Source of the DNA: TH5896 sp049578985 | GTDB taxonomy: Archaea > Thermoproteota > Nitrososphaeria > Nitrososphaerales > Nitrososphaeraceae | Direction of reading: 5' to 3' | Assembly: GCA_049578985.1 (NCBI GenBank) | Contig: JBAUMZ010000089.1 | Location: 62,001-126,000 of the forward strand | Length of the DNA stretch: 64,000 nt | Notes under the pieces: model-generated | What the model was told of the DNA's origin: nothing | The model's input: only the letters and a program-made list of their open reading frames with translations | The model's database searches: none | Position numbers and translations under genes: made by a program | In this document: one piece after another, positions 18,346 to 28,402 of the stretch | Layout of the letters: the number at the start of each line of letters is the position of its first letter | Position numbering within the stretch: the stretch's first letter is position 1

Positions 18346-18798
18346 ATGGCGAAGTTAGAAAGTTGGACTTCTATTGGGGCCCTAGCAACGGGTTCACTTT
18401 TTGTATCGTTGATGATATCGTTTTATGCATTCTTGATTGGAACGGAAGGGGAAGGTCCTAATGTGGATGTCGATCCAGGAGCACTACTTGGTCAAACTAT
18501 TTCAATTTCAGGAGCGCCTAGTCTGATTTTGGCAGGCGTCGTGTTCGGCCTGTCTTTTCGAAGCAGAAATGTCTTTGCTGGATCGATTCTGATCGTTACT
18601 GGCTTGGCACTCATTGTGGGAATGTGGATTGTTGATGCGATGATACAAGATATTAGTATCCAATTCAGAACAACCGGGTTGGAGTATGCACCGAAAATCT
18701 TTGTAGCAGCAGGGTTAGGTGTACTATCTTTAGGGGCTTACATCGCCAAAATTGCCCCGCAAAGTAGACTTAGACATGCGAGAGATTATGAACAATAA
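18346..18798 (+). CDS. Four-helix membrane protein of unknown function
   Basis: A 150-residue protein with four predicted membrane segments near 12-32, 52-70, 77-98 and 118-140. An acidic loop (GTEGEGPNVDVDPG) lies between the first two. No known motif is visible. It follows the GalT-like gene after 25 bases and may share its transcript. A short inverted repeat (18803-18820) follows its stop. Confidence 0.6.
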   Translation: MAKLESWTSIGALATGSLFVSLMISFYAFLIGTEGEGPNVDVDPGALLGQTISISGAPSLILAGVVFGLSFRSRNVFAGSILIVTGLALIVGMWIVDAMIQDISIQFRTTGLEYAPKIFVAAGLGVLSLGAYIAKIAPQSRLRHARDYEQ

Positions 18799-19165
18799 TC
18801 CTATCTCACCTCTCTGAGATTAAGAATTGGTTGTAAGAACACAAAATATGACCCCCCGGAGACGAGATGGCCTTTCGTTAAAGCAGTAGCAAATACCGTG
18901 TGGATTCAATGAAACAGAGGTCAAGATTTCAAAATTCAAAAATTAAATATCGAACAGATGAGATACTTGGAGAGGCTAAACAGTACGCAATTTAGTTCGG
19001 TTCGTTGCGCTATTAAGGCTTTGCTAGAAGTGTGAGGTAGTTCATTGCCGGCAGAATGCAGATGCATACTTAATCTCAATAGCCGATTCTAGTCTTAGTA
19101 GCCTATAAAGTCGAAAACGTTAGGGCTCAGGAGATAGATAGTACTATTTTTAATCATCCGATTGA
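18799..19165. other. Intergenic stretch between convergent genes
   Basis: A 367-base gap. It begins with the inverted repeat ATCTCA-N6-TGAGAT at 18803-18820, a possible terminator for the membrane protein gene. I see no convincing open frame, tRNA or other RNA in the rest. Confidence 0.5.
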
Positions 19166-19900
19166 TCATATCTTTCCCAGTTTCTTAACGAATTTTTTGT
19201 ACTCATCTAAATAAGTCTTCTTATCTCCTATGTCTACGAAACCTGAATTTATGGTGAATCCTCGAACTATTTTATTATCATGCAAGGCTTTTTTCACTGC
19301 TTCATCCATTCCGTAAGGACTGGATTTAGGTACCAGTTTAAAGAACTCTGGTTCGATGACGTAACAACCGATGTTTATCAGACCAGTAATTTCAGGTTTT
19401 TCGTTCCATGAAGATACTCTATTGGATTTGCCCTCCACTTCTATTACTCCATACTTTAAGTTAGTCCTGTAACGAAGCAGAGCCATTGACAAAAATGCCT
19501 TCGATTTCCGGTGTTCACGAATCATTCTATAAATATCAAATTCATAGATGGAGTCGCCATAGAGGCAAACAAACGTCTCATTTGTAAGGAATTTTTCGGC
19601 AGTCTTTAGTTGGCCAGCCGTCGCTAATGGTCTATCGGCTCTAGCATAATCTATCTTCACTCCAAATCTTCTACCATCTTCGAAGTAATCTTCTATCGTT
19701 CTATGAAGATAGCTTACACATATCACAACGTGATCAATCTTGTTTGAGCTTCTGGTTGTTAACCAAGAGATGATATGCTCAAGAAGTGGCTTATTGCCTA
19801 AAGGCAGCATAGGCTTTGGAATGAAAAAGGTGTATGGTTGCAGTCTGGTACCTAGCCCCCCTGCCAATATCACAGCCTTCACAGCATCTTTTGACTTCAC
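19166..19900 (-). CDS. Sugar-1-phosphate nucleotidyltransferase
   Basis: A 244-residue GT-A type nucleotidyltransferase. The NTP loop AVILAGGLGTRLQPYT sits at 9-24 with the catalytic Lys in PKPMLPLGNKPLLEH, and the metal Asp in CLYGDSIYEF near 113. It lacks the left-handed helix domain of the longer bifunctional enzymes. It makes an NDP-sugar (glucose or mannose are the common choices) for surface glycans; the sugar cannot be told from the sequence. Confidence 0.87.
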   Translation of the reverse strand: MKSKDAVKAVILAGGLGTRLQPYTFFIPKPMLPLGNKPLLEHIISWLTTRSSNKIDHVVICVSYLHRTIEDYFEDGRRFGVKIDYARADRPLATAGQLKTAEKFLTNETFVCLYGDSIYEFDIYRMIREHRKSKAFLSMALLRYRTNLKYGVIEVEGKSNRVSSWNEKPEITGLINIGCYVIEPEFFKLVPKSSPYGMDEAVKKALHDNKIVRGFTINSGFVDIGDKKTYLDEYKKFVKKLGKI

Positions 19901-19948
19901 AAGTCATGTATATACTTAACAATCGGTACGCAAAAAATGATTCACACG

Positions 19949-21301
19949 TCAAGTATAATCTTTAAGGAATTCGATAAGGATATTGTGAACCTTCCCTACC
20001 AAGCGCGACGGATTTGTATCAAATACTAGAATCATAGCCTCTTTTCCTATGTCGCCCAGATGATAGATGACATCTGCATTAGGATTTACTCGCAATGCAG
20101 TTTCAATTCCCCAAGGTATCGAACCTCCCTCCGTATTTTTTTTCTCGCGGGGTTCGACGTGCCTATTATATGAGGCTACTTTAAAATTTTTTTTGCAAAT
20201 CGCAAGGATCTTCTTATCATAGAGTAAATTGATGGCAGATCGAATGTTAGGGTGTACTTTCATATAACTCATAACTGCTGACCCCACGTGCTTTGATGTT
20301 CCGAAATGAATAGGTCCAACAGCCTTCGCTCGGTTGCCTACTCTCGCTATTCTTCCTTCTACCGCAGCAACGTCTGATAGCCCTATCGGGCGAGAGATGG
20401 CATATGCTATGTTGGACGAAGTTTCCGGTATTAAGGAACCAAAATTTTCAATTGATTCAATACGAGTTACGGCTGTATCAAGGTCTTTGAGGACGAGGAA
20501 TTTATCCGAATTTGAATAGAGAAACGGTAAGGGATCAACTACTAAAGACCCTTTTCCTACGTTTACCGAATTGGTCATGCCCAATAAAATATATTCATTT
20601 GCCAGGTGGCAAGCATGTTTTAACGGAATTTGCCTTGCCAGCTGTGCAGCGACGGCAGATGAGAAGTTGCATCCCAAGCCATGTAAGGGATTAGTAATTA
20701 TTCTTTCCTTTCTAAACCTAAATACTTGTCTATCCTGGGTAAGGAGAAGATCTGTAATACTTTTAGTTATCTTTGAATGTCCACCTTTTATCACCACATT
20801 AGCTGCCCCCATGTCCAAAAGTATATTGGCTGCATCGACTAGTGAATCGGTAGATCCAATTTTTATCCCCGAAATATTTTCTGCCTCGGGCAAGTTAGGG
20901 GTAAGCAAATACGACATAGGAATAATAGCTTCCTTAAAATATTCAAGGTCATTTTTGTAAGTCAAGCTATATCCTGTTCCAGTAGAGAGGATCGGATCTA
21001 CAACTATAGGAAATTTGGCATCCTTGAGCTTTTTATGTACCTCTTCCATTATCTCGGCATTATACAACATTCCAATTTTAACGGCAGCCAGCTTAAAGTC
21101 AGATAGTATTGACTCTAACTGATTGGAAACTACTTTAGGTGGAATAGGAAATATATTTCTCAATTCAAAGGTATTCTGAGATGTTATTGCTGTTACTACT
21201 GAGCAACCAAAAATGCCAAATGCAGAAAAGGTCTTGATATCAGACTGTATCCCAGCTCCTCCCCCTGAGTCGCTTCCTGCGACTGCCAGTGCCACTTTCA
21301 A
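19949..21301 (-). CDS. thiDN: HMP/HMP-P kinase fused to ThiN thiamine phosphate synthase
   Basis: A 450-residue fusion. Residues 1 to about 265 are ThiD, with AVAGSDSGGGAGIQSDIKTFSAFG and the anion hole GLGCNFSSAVAA. Residues about 280-450 are ThiN, with ISRPIGLSDVAAVEGRIARVGNRAKAVGPIHFGTSKHVGSAVM. Together they phosphorylate hydroxymethylpyrimidine and couple it to the thiazole phosphate. ThiN replaces ThiE in many archaea. Thi4 (43761-44585), which makes the thiazole, is elsewhere in the window. Confidence 0.93.
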   Translation of the reverse strand: MKVALAVAGSDSGGGAGIQSDIKTFSAFGIFGCSVVTAITSQNTFELRNIFPIPPKVVSNQLESILSDFKLAAVKIGMLYNAEIMEEVHKKLKDAKFPIVVDPILSTGTGYSLTYKNDLEYFKEAIIPMSYLLTPNLPEAENISGIKIGSTDSLVDAANILLDMGAANVVIKGGHSKITKSITDLLLTQDRQVFRFRKERIITNPLHGLGCNFSSAVAAQLARQIPLKHACHLANEYILLGMTNSVNVGKGSLVVDPLPFLYSNSDKFLVLKDLDTAVTRIESIENFGSLIPETSSNIAYAISRPIGLSDVAAVEGRIARVGNRAKAVGPIHFGTSKHVGSAVMSYMKVHPNIRSAINLLYDKKILAICKKNFKVASYNRHVEPREKKNTEGGSIPWGIETALRVNPNADVIYHLGDIGKEAMILVFDTNPSRLVGKVHNILIEFLKDYT

Positions 21302-21450
21302 CGCAACAGAATATTGTATACAGGCACCTATAATAAGTGAGTCAAAGAATTTTCCATATCCTAGAGGTCGGGCTTTGATGTGTTTGATATTTTCTTGAAA
21401 ATGATCTTGTCACAATAAGAATAAATCTGGTTCAATATCGATCTTCTGGA

Positions 21451-22737
21451 TTGAGTCCAGCACCTTCAAAAGCTATCTATGTATTATTAGATGGCGTGGG
21501 CGATTTGCCACATCCTTTACTTCGAGGTCTTACACCGCTAGAAGCAGCGCGAACACCTTATTTAGACCAGTTGACCTCCAATGGCTGTTTAGGAAGTGTG
21601 GTCAGCGTAGGGAAAGGCATTTCCCCCCAATCAGACATTGCAGTATTTAACATGCTAGGATACGATTTTAAGGATGTTGGATATCCGGGGCGTGGTATCA
21701 TAGAGGCACTGGGCATGGGAATGGATTTCAAGGATGGTGACCTCGTATTGCGGGGAAACTTTGCGTCTATTGACAAGCAAGGGAACATAACTGATAGGAG
21801 GGCAGGCAGGATTATTCAACATGATGAAGCCCTTGAAGTATGCAGGACACTAGAAGAGAATTTGAAGTTTACTCACAATACTATCGTCACATTACAGCCA
21901 AGTGTAGGGCATCGAGTAATCGTTAAATTCAGTGATCCTTATCTCACTCTTTCCGCAAAGGTATCGAACACAGATCCGGCATATGATCGGATTGATGGAA
22001 TGGGAGTAGCCAGAGATAGTACAAGCCTGAAGATCCAAGACTGTGTACCAGAGGAAGAAGGCGATTCTGCGGTCGCCTCAGCACACGTAATTAATGAATT
22101 CAGCAAACAAGTAGTCCAAATATTGGCCAACCACCCCGTCAATAATCGTCGCGCGGCTAAAGGATTGAAGCCGATGAATGCGATTTTATTGCGAGATTCT
22201 GGAAATCATTTACCTTCGATTGAACCAATTTCAAAGAGGTATGGCTTGGAGTTTGGTTCCGTGGTCGATATGCCAGTTGAGGTTGGAATATCAAGAATCA
22301 CGGGGATGCACTACACGACAGGTGGAGACATTAACGCGTATGAGGAAAAGGCAAGGAGGTGTATAGAACAAATCAAGAAATGGGATATTGTATATGTACA
22401 TATTAAAGGCCCAGATGAATTCGGTCATGATGGTGATGCAAGTGGAAAAAAAATGAGCATAGAACAAATAGACAATCTTTTCTTCGGTACTTTGATAAAA
22501 AATGTGGACTTATCAGCAACAATGCTAATTGTTTCAGGTGACCATTCCACGCCTTGCATAAGAAAGGCACATACAGATGATCCTATACCAGTCTTATTCA
22601 CTGGCGGGGCTGTCGAAAAAGACGAGAGTAAGAGATTTACAGAAAAGGATTCATTGCTAGGAAGCAGAGGATCGATGAAAGGAATTGAAATTCTACCATT
22701 CGTTACAAAGACATTTTTTGGGAGAAGTGCAGAATGA
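21451..22737 (+). CDS. apgM: 2,3-bisphosphoglycerate-independent phosphoglycerate mutase (archaeal type)
   Basis: A 428-residue ApgM of the alkaline phosphatase superfamily, converting 3- and 2-phosphoglycerate. The metal and Ser region YVLLDGVGDLPHP and GKGISPQSDIAVFNMLGYD, then VHIKGPDEFGHDGD and VSGDHSTPC, are the expected metal ligands in order. It starts with TTG at 21451 and is divergent from thiDN. Confidence 0.94.
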   Translation: MSPAPSKAIYVLLDGVGDLPHPLLRGLTPLEAARTPYLDQLTSNGCLGSVVSVGKGISPQSDIAVFNMLGYDFKDVGYPGRGIIEALGMGMDFKDGDLVLRGNFASIDKQGNITDRRAGRIIQHDEALEVCRTLEENLKFTHNTIVTLQPSVGHRVIVKFSDPYLTLSAKVSNTDPAYDRIDGMGVARDSTSLKIQDCVPEEEGDSAVASAHVINEFSKQVVQILANHPVNNRRAAKGLKPMNAILLRDSGNHLPSIEPISKRYGLEFGSVVDMPVEVGISRITGMHYTTGGDINAYEEKARRCIEQIKKWDIVYVHIKGPDEFGHDGDASGKKMSIEQIDNLFFGTLIKNVDLSATMLIVSGDHSTPCIRKAHTDDPIPVLFTGGAVEKDESKRFTEKDSLLGSRGSMKGIEILPFVTKTFFGRSAE

Positions 22738-22757
22738 TAAGAATTCCCATCGATAAG

Positions 22758-23159
22758 TTAGAACCTACCTGACATTAAGTTTCCCTTACAGAGTTGACAG
22801 ACTCCTTCATCTATGTTGGATTCAATGTTGTGATGTATATCACATATAATCAAAGAGTGGCGGGTATAGTTGCAGAGCTCAATAAATTTCGACATAGTGT
22901 AAGGTGTATATGCTTTATTTGACGCCAAGTCTCGGGCTATATCATCAATCGTTTCAATTATTTGATCTACTAAGATAAGCTTAGACATTAATTCTGCGTC
23001 TCCTCGAGTTCCTCGAACATAATTGCTGACTGCTGCCTGCGTTACCCCAAGAACTTTTGCAACAACTTCCTCCTTCATGCCATATTCGCCAGTTAGTTTT
23101 TGTGCTAGAATCGCCCTGACTGCAGGGATGAGAGACTTTGCTTCTATTTCTGAAGGCAT
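22758..23159 (-). CDS. HTH transcriptional regulator with C-terminal Cys/His tail
   Basis: A 133-residue protein starting at MPSEIEAKSL; ATGs lie slightly upstream. Residues about 30-55 form a helix-turn-helix (VVAKVLGVTQAAVSNYVRG). The C-terminal part ends with CDIHHNIESNIDEGVCQLCK, a likely metal site made of Cys and His. This resembles a group of archaeal repressors often near cofactor genes. It is divergent from the oxidoreductase at 23331; the spacer has AT-rich repeats that could be an operator. Confidence 0.72.
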   Translation of the reverse strand: MPSEIEAKSLIPAVRAILAQKLTGEYGMKEEVVAKVLGVTQAAVSNYVRGTRGDAELMSKLILVDQIIETIDDIARDLASNKAYTPYTMSKFIELCNYTRHSLIICDIHHNIESNIDEGVCQLCKGNLMSGRF

Positions 23160-23186
23160 CAGCATTTTGAGGATAATAAAAAGCAA

Positions 23187-23330
23187 CTTTTTTATTATTT
23201 AAAGTTTATTTTGAAAGTAAACGATTCGACTGAGTAGCGTATTGAATATTTTTAAATATATGTGCTCAGTGGATCTACTAACGATATGCATATCCAAAAT
23301 TTTGAAGTAGAAGGGGGATTATTGTCATAA
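23187..23330. promoter_or_regulatory. Divergent promoter region of the HTH regulator and the oxidoreductase
   Basis: The AT-rich spacer holds TTATTTAAAG near 23195-23204 (TATA-like for the minus-strand regulator) and TATTTTTAAATATATG near 23246-23261 (TATA-like for the plus-strand gene). The words AAAGTTTA and AAAGTAAA occur 15 bases apart and could be half-sites. Functions are inferred. Confidence 0.35.
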
Positions 23331-24413
23331 ATGAAGATAAAATTTGGATTTACTCAAGGACTAAACGTTGCAAGACTAGGATTAGACGAAACTCAGATAA
23401 TGACTGCTTGTCAAATGGCAGACAGAATGAACTACGATTCCGTTTGGATGATGGATCATTCTAACGTTCCTCAGTGGAAAAATGCTGTCGTTAATGACGC
23501 CTGGTTGATGTTGTCGGCGATAGGGGCGGTGACTAATAATGTTGAGCTTGGCACTTGTGTCACAGATGCTATTAGAAGACATCCTTCCACAATTGCACTT
23601 TCCACTATTACCCTTGACAGGATTACCAAAGGACGCTCAATTCTAGGAATAGGAGCAGGCGAAGCTCAAAACGTGGTAGACTTCGGCATTGAATTTGAGA
23701 AACCTGTGACAAAATTTACGGAGCAGCTTGAGGTAATTGAAAAATTGTTCAATTCCGATCCAGATAATCGTGTAAACTTTGATGGCAAATACTATAAGCT
23801 GATAAATGCCTGCCTGCAGACAAAGAGTATTCGTAAACCTCGCCCACCAATTTACATTGCAGCTGGTGCACCAAAGACATTAGATTTGTGCGCACGTTAC
23901 GGAGATGGATGGATCCCTATTGGATATACACCTGAACTCTTCAAACATCACGCGTCGGTGATTATAGAGAAGGCGAAGGAACACGAGAGGAGTCTGGACG
24001 ATTTTCAGTTCGCTAACGACGTAGACATATACTTCACTGAAGATGGCGAAGAGGCATGGAATAAGATGAAGAATGCAGTGAAGGTTAGTTTGTACAAACC
24101 AGAATTGCTCAAGGTCCACGGAATCGAACAGGATTCAGAATTCGACTTTCGAAGGTATTTCACAGAGTACGCTATGAACAAGCCCGAATTGATGCAGCAG
24201 ATGAAACGTGCAGCTCTCAAAATTCCTGATACTATTGCAAGGTCGGCCATTGGTGTGGGCAAATCAGATGAGGTAATAGAAATGCTTGAAAGGTTCATTA
24301 AAGCTGGAACTAACCATTTTATTATACGCTTCTGGGGCGATGGCTATTTCAAGAACATTGAGACGTTTGGAAACAAGGTCATACCGTATTTCAAAGATAG
24401 GAAAGACAGCTAG
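23331..24413 (+). CDS. LLM-class (F420- or flavin-dependent) oxidoreductase
   Basis: A 360-residue TIM-barrel protein of the luciferase-like monooxygenase/Mer superfamily. Recognisable parts are DSVWMMDHSN, VELGTCVTDAIRRHPSTIALSTITLDRITKGRSILGIGAGEAQN, and RPPIYIAAGAPKTLDLCARYGDGWIP. In an archaeon with CofE (40290-41057) F420 is the likely cofactor. Mer-like activity on a methylene-pterin is possible, but subgroup assignment is uncertain. Confidence 0.85.
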   Translation: MKIKFGFTQGLNVARLGLDETQIMTACQMADRMNYDSVWMMDHSNVPQWKNAVVNDAWLMLSAIGAVTNNVELGTCVTDAIRRHPSTIALSTITLDRITKGRSILGIGAGEAQNVVDFGIEFEKPVTKFTEQLEVIEKLFNSDPDNRVNFDGKYYKLINACLQTKSIRKPRPPIYIAAGAPKTLDLCARYGDGWIPIGYTPELFKHHASVIIEKAKEHERSLDDFQFANDVDIYFTEDGEEAWNKMKNAVKVSLYKPELLKVHGIEQDSEFDFRRYFTEYAMNKPELMQQMKRAALKIPDTIARSAIGVGKSDEVIEMLERFIKAGTNHFIIRFWGDGYFKNIETFGNKVIPYFKDRKDS

Positions 24414-24416
24414 GAT

Positions 24417-25484
24417 TTAGCTAAAGTAGGAGTCAATCAGACTCTGATTTTTTGAGAATGGTATCTTCCTTATTGGATTTGCACATCCTTCCTTCCTTCT
24501 GTTCTGGCCCCCGAGAGCCTTTGCCTCGTAGCCCAAGGTCCGCAGTTTAATTGCAAAATAATCTGCAAATCCGTGAATCGTATATACTTTTTCAGGATTG
24601 CATGACCTCACAATTTCAAGTAACTCGTTAAAATCACAATGGTCGCTTATTGGGATCGCATAATCTAGTCCCATTACCTGCCTAAATTTTGTCCTTGTAG
24701 CCCAGCCTGTAAAGCCGACTGTGACAGCATTACAACATGATTTCATGGTTTGGATAAACTCTGCGCCCTTGCTCAAGAAAGGAGATATCATTATCCAAGG
24801 TACCCCGCGTTGAATCATTCCCTTTTCCCTTGCTTGTGAAAAGGTCAGGCCTTCTTTCAATGGTATCCCCAATTGTCTATAGACACAGTTCATTTCGTCC
24901 ACTGATTCATGGACGATTAGCGGATCCCAATCCCTGAATAATTCAGTAAGTAGTTGAGCCTTTCCCAATGGATAGCCCATTAAAATCAGTGGAACGCCCC
25001 GATCGTACATTTTCGATATCAACCCATTGGTCTCGTGAATGCACTGCTCCAATGAAGGAAAAATATATTCGGGTCTAGCGAAAGTAGATTCCAAGATTAG
25101 ATTCTTAGCCTTTGGAGGTCTCAAACCTTTTAAGAACGCCCGTTCACGTATCGAAATGTCTCCGGTATAAAAAAGTTCATCGGGGATCAGAAAACCTCTC
25201 GAGCCTAAAATATGTCCGGTATCTACAAGATTGTATTCCTCAGGAGTCTCTATTGGTGTTTCCAAGTCGTGTCCTCTGGAATTAGCTATTACAGCAGTGG
25301 CTCGTGAAGCAAGTATCTTCCTCGAACTATTACATTTCTTTCTACGCAATGCAAGGTGATCCGTGTGTGCGTGTGAAACAAATGTAAAATCAGAATTATA
25401 TTGTCGCTTAGGATCCAAGGAGATTGATTTGCCGCCAACTTGAACTGCCAGGACTCCTTCATTAATTGCAACTTGGATTCTCAA
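24417..25484 (-). CDS. Beta-CASP-like metallo-beta-lactamase-fold nuclease
   Basis: A 355-residue protein with the zinc motif H38-A-H40-T-D42-H43 (FVSHAHTDHLAL). Later ligands are suggested by DTGHILGSRGF, YTGDISIRERAF and DHCDFNELLEIV, and YTIHGFADYFA closes the fold. This matches archaeal exonuclease/mRNA 3'-end processing and SNM1-like proteins. It is tail-to-tail with the oxidoreductase with only 3 bases between. Confidence 0.82.
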   Translation of the reverse strand: MRIQVAINEGVLAVQVGGKSISLDPKRQYNSDFTFVSHAHTDHLALRRKKCNSSRKILASRATAVIANSRGHDLETPIETPEEYNLVDTGHILGSRGFLIPDELFYTGDISIRERAFLKGLRPPKAKNLILESTFARPEYIFPSLEQCIHETNGLISKMYDRGVPLILMGYPLGKAQLLTELFRDWDPLIVHESVDEMNCVYRQLGIPLKEGLTFSQAREKGMIQRGVPWIMISPFLSKGAEFIQTMKSCCNAVTVGFTGWATRTKFRQVMGLDYAIPISDHCDFNELLEIVRSCNPEKVYTIHGFADYFAIKLRTLGYEAKALGGQNRRKEGCANPIRKIPFSKNQSLIDSYFS

Positions 25485-25621
25485 TCTAGAGGCCTTGACC
25501 CATTCTTCGCCGAAGTATTTTAATGTTGATAGCTGTCACGCACTTTGTCCCACCCGCGCCTAGCCAGGCCTAACACGATTCAGATAAATATTGGCAGACA
25601 GGCAACTTGATCTGAACTAAA

Positions 25622-26242
25622 ATGGTAAAACTGGCCATTCTTATATCTGGTCGAGGAAGTAATATGGATGCGATCTTAACTGCTATTGCGCAGGGGCGAT
25701 TACCGCATGCGGAACCCGTTCTGGTTCTGTCAAATCTGCCTGAAGCAAGCGGTCTTACTATCGCGAGGGAAAAGTTTGGCGTGGATACAGAGGTTCTAGA
25801 TAATAATGAGCTTAAAGGCTTGAACTACGACAAGAATGTAATGACACTGTTTGAGAAATATGAGATATCTCCAACAAATGGCCTGGTTTGTTTGGCAGGC
25901 TTTATGAGATTGTTGAGCTCCGAATTCGTCAACCTCTTCAGAAATAGAATTCTAAACATCCATCCATCATTGCTTCCCTCCTTTCCAGGGTTACGTGCTC
26001 AACGCCAAGCCTTAGAATACGGAGTAAAAATAAGCGGGTGTACTGTTCATTTTGTCGACAAAGGTTTAGATACCGGTCCCATTCTCATCCAAAAGAGCGC
26101 CCCTGTCTTCTCAAATGACACCGAAGAAAGTTTATCTGATCGTATATTGAAGGACGAACATCTCATCTATCCGGAGGCAGTAAAAATGCTTACAGAAGAT
26201 AGGGTCGTGATTTCCGGCAGGACGGTACATATCAACTCTTGA
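25622..26242 (+). CDS. purN: Phosphoribosylglycinamide formyltransferase
   Basis: A 206-residue PurN that transfers a formyl group from 10-formyl-THF to GAR. It has ILISGRGSNMDAI (7-18), GFMRLLSSEFV, and the catalytic stretch ILNIHPSLLPSFPGLRAQRQALEYGVKISGCTVHFVDKGLDTGPILIQ containing the Asn-His-Asp triad. The next gene handles folate, which fits its cofactor need. Confidence 0.95.
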   Translation: MVKLAILISGRGSNMDAILTAIAQGRLPHAEPVLVLSNLPEASGLTIAREKFGVDTEVLDNNELKGLNYDKNVMTLFEKYEISPTNGLVCLAGFMRLLSSEFVNLFRNRILNIHPSLLPSFPGLRAQRQALEYGVKISGCTVHFVDKGLDTGPILIQKSAPVFSNDTEESLSDRILKDEHLIYPEAVKMLTEDRVVISGRTVHINS

Positions 26243-26386
26243 GTCCAATCCAGAGAAGAACCAGAGAGGTTTTGGGCATTTGGAATATGACGAAGATATT
26301 CTTGACAATATTCATAACAATAGATGCTTGTGTGTTAAAAGTATACTAAAAAGGTGTTGCGAACTGATTAAAGTTGTAAGCGCAAA

Positions 26387-26980
26387 TTGAGCTCTTTCCT
26401 TGCGGATAGTAAGACAATCTTGCGGCGCGAAATGTTAGCCAAGAGAAATGGTCTAACTGAACCAGAAATCCACAGCAAGAGCAGGCGAATACAAGAAATA
26501 TTTACTACAAGCAGTTTCTTTGAAGAAGCTAACATATTGGGAGTGTATTTAGCTCATGGCTCAGAGGTCAGGACTTGGATGATCATTGAGGCAGCCTTTA
26601 GAAACATGAAAACGATAGCAGTGCCTCGGGTAATAGATTCAGCATCTATGAGATTTTATGAGATTAATCAATATAGTATGAATTCTCTTCTCAAAGGAAA
26701 ATTTGGCATTCTCGAGCCAAATGGAACTGAAAGTGACGTCTCCAAAGCTGTTGATCTCCTGATCGTCCCGGGCATCGCTTTTGATTTAAATGGTTACAGA
26801 TTGGGTCATGGAATGGGATACTATGATAATTTCCTAAGAAATAAAGGACGAATGACAGTAATTGGGCTAGCATTCGATTTTCAAATTCTGAAGATAGGGT
26901 TACTACCCCATTCTAAGTATGACATGAAGGTTGACAATGTGGTGACCGAGATGGGCTTCCATTCGTGCGTTCTAGACTGA
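26387..26980 (+). CDS. 5-formyltetrahydrofolate cyclo-ligase family protein
   Basis: A 197-residue MTHFS-type protein, which uses ATP to convert 5-formyl-THF to methenyl-THF. The core LIVPGIAFDLNGYRLGHGMGYYDNFL and the preceding KFGILEPNG are the family signature. The start is TTG at 26387. It follows purN after 144 bases and overlaps the end of the convergent purD by 9 bases. Confidence 0.9.
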   Translation: MSSFLADSKTILRREMLAKRNGLTEPEIHSKSRRIQEIFTTSSFFEEANILGVYLAHGSEVRTWMIIEAAFRNMKTIAVPRVIDSASMRFYEINQYSMNSLLKGKFGILEPNGTESDVSKAVDLLIVPGIAFDLNGYRLGHGMGYYDNFLRNKGRMTVIGLAFDFQILKIGLLPHSKYDMKVDNVVTEMGFHSCVLD

Positions 26981-28249
26981 ATACATTCCAATATCTTTTC
27001 TAAAGTATTGACTGTGTTCTCCCCAACTAATTTGGTTGACAACCTCATAGACCTGTTGCCTCGCCTTTCTCAAATTAGACGCAAGTGATGTTATGGAAAG
27101 CACTCTTCCGCCATTAGTCAATATATGCCCTGATGCATCTTGAGTAGTCCCTGAGTGAAATATGTTAGTATTTTTCGTATATTCATTTTTTAATCCGTCT
27201 ATGATTTCACCTTTTTGGTACTCCAATGGATATCCCTTTGCAGCCATTACTACACAGATTGAAGTCTGGTCCTTCCATTGCAGCGGTGGAAGCTCGTCTA
27301 ATTTTCCGGCCTCTGCAAACGACAGATACTCGAATAGATCAGAGTCCATCCTTACCATCAAGGATTGGCATTCTGGATCACCCATCCTAGCATTGAATTC
27401 CAATACACTTGCTTTGCCTTTCTGAATCATCAATCCGGCATAGAGGAAGCCAGTAAATGGCACTGAATTAGATTTCATAACCGAGACTATCCGTTCTAGG
27501 ATATCATCAATGATTCGTCGCTTCATATCTTGGCTGACGTAGGGAACCGGGGAAAAGCTGCCCATTCCTCCGGTATTAGGACCAATATTCCCGTCACCAA
27601 TATTCTTGTAGTCTCTACATGTGGGAAATGCCTTGATGCTAGATCCGTCCGAAAGAACAATAAGGGAAACCTCTTTTCCTCTAATTCGTTCCTCGATCAC
27701 AATTTGGTCACCAGCTTTCCCAAAAATTCTCTTTAGCATAATCGCTTCGATCGCTCTGATCGCCTCTTCCTGATTTTCGCATACAATAACTCCTTTACCT
27801 CCTGCTATACCGTCAGCTTTTATGACGGGGGCTTTGGATTGCTTTAACACATAGTCTATTGCCTCTTGGGGGTCTGTGAATGTTTTAAACCGCGGTGTTG
27901 GAATTCCATTTGACTGTAATAAGCCCTTAGCGAATGATTTGCTTGTTTCAATTTTAGCGGCTCTTAATGTGGGGCCAAAAATCCGTAAATTTCGGGCCGA
28001 AAAGTAATCTACAATCCCTAAAGAGATCGGTGATTCTGGTCCTACTATGGTAAAGCAATTCTTACTTTGTGCAAATGCGGCTAACTTCTCGAAATCAATA
28101 GGTTGAATTGGGACATTGTTTATGGTACCGGCGTTTCCAGGAGCATAATAAATACTTTCGACAAGGTTACTTCGAGATATTTTCCAGCCCAAGGCATGCT
28201 CTCTTCCTCCCCCACCGATTATTAAGACATTTTGGCTCTTTTGTTTCAA
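26972..28249 (-). CDS. purD: Phosphoribosylamine-glycine ligase
   Basis: A 425-residue ATP-grasp GAR synthetase, the second step of purine synthesis. It begins VLIIGGGGREHALGWKIS and contains FTIVGPESPISLGIVDYF, APVIKADGIAGGKGVIVC, NTGGMGSFSPVPYV and LEFNARMGDPECQSL, all in family order. It is convergent to the cyclo-ligase gene. Confidence 0.96.
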   Translation of the reverse strand: MKQKSQNVLIIGGGGREHALGWKISRSNLVESIYYAPGNAGTINNVPIQPIDFEKLAAFAQSKNCFTIVGPESPISLGIVDYFSARNLRIFGPTLRAAKIETSKSFAKGLLQSNGIPTPRFKTFTDPQEAIDYVLKQSKAPVIKADGIAGGKGVIVCENQEEAIRAIEAIMLKRIFGKAGDQIVIEERIRGKEVSLIVLSDGSSIKAFPTCRDYKNIGDGNIGPNTGGMGSFSPVPYVSQDMKRRIIDDILERIVSVMKSNSVPFTGFLYAGLMIQKGKASVLEFNARMGDPECQSLMVRMDSDLFEYLSFAEAGKLDELPPLQWKDQTSICVVMAAKGYPLEYQKGEIIDGLKNEYTKNTNIFHSGTTQDASGHILTNGGRVLSITSLASNLRKARQQVYEVVNQISWGEHSQYFRKDIGMYSV

Positions 28250-28402
28250 TAAGTGTAGACAGAAATGCCAAGATGTATTAAATAGTTATGATATGTTATG
28301 CTGGTTAGGCCATCCAGCAGCATCAACTGTGTCAAATTATTGCGCCTGATCATTTCAGTTTAAATATTGTACTATTGATTATCAAGAGGAAGGGGCTTTA
28401 GT

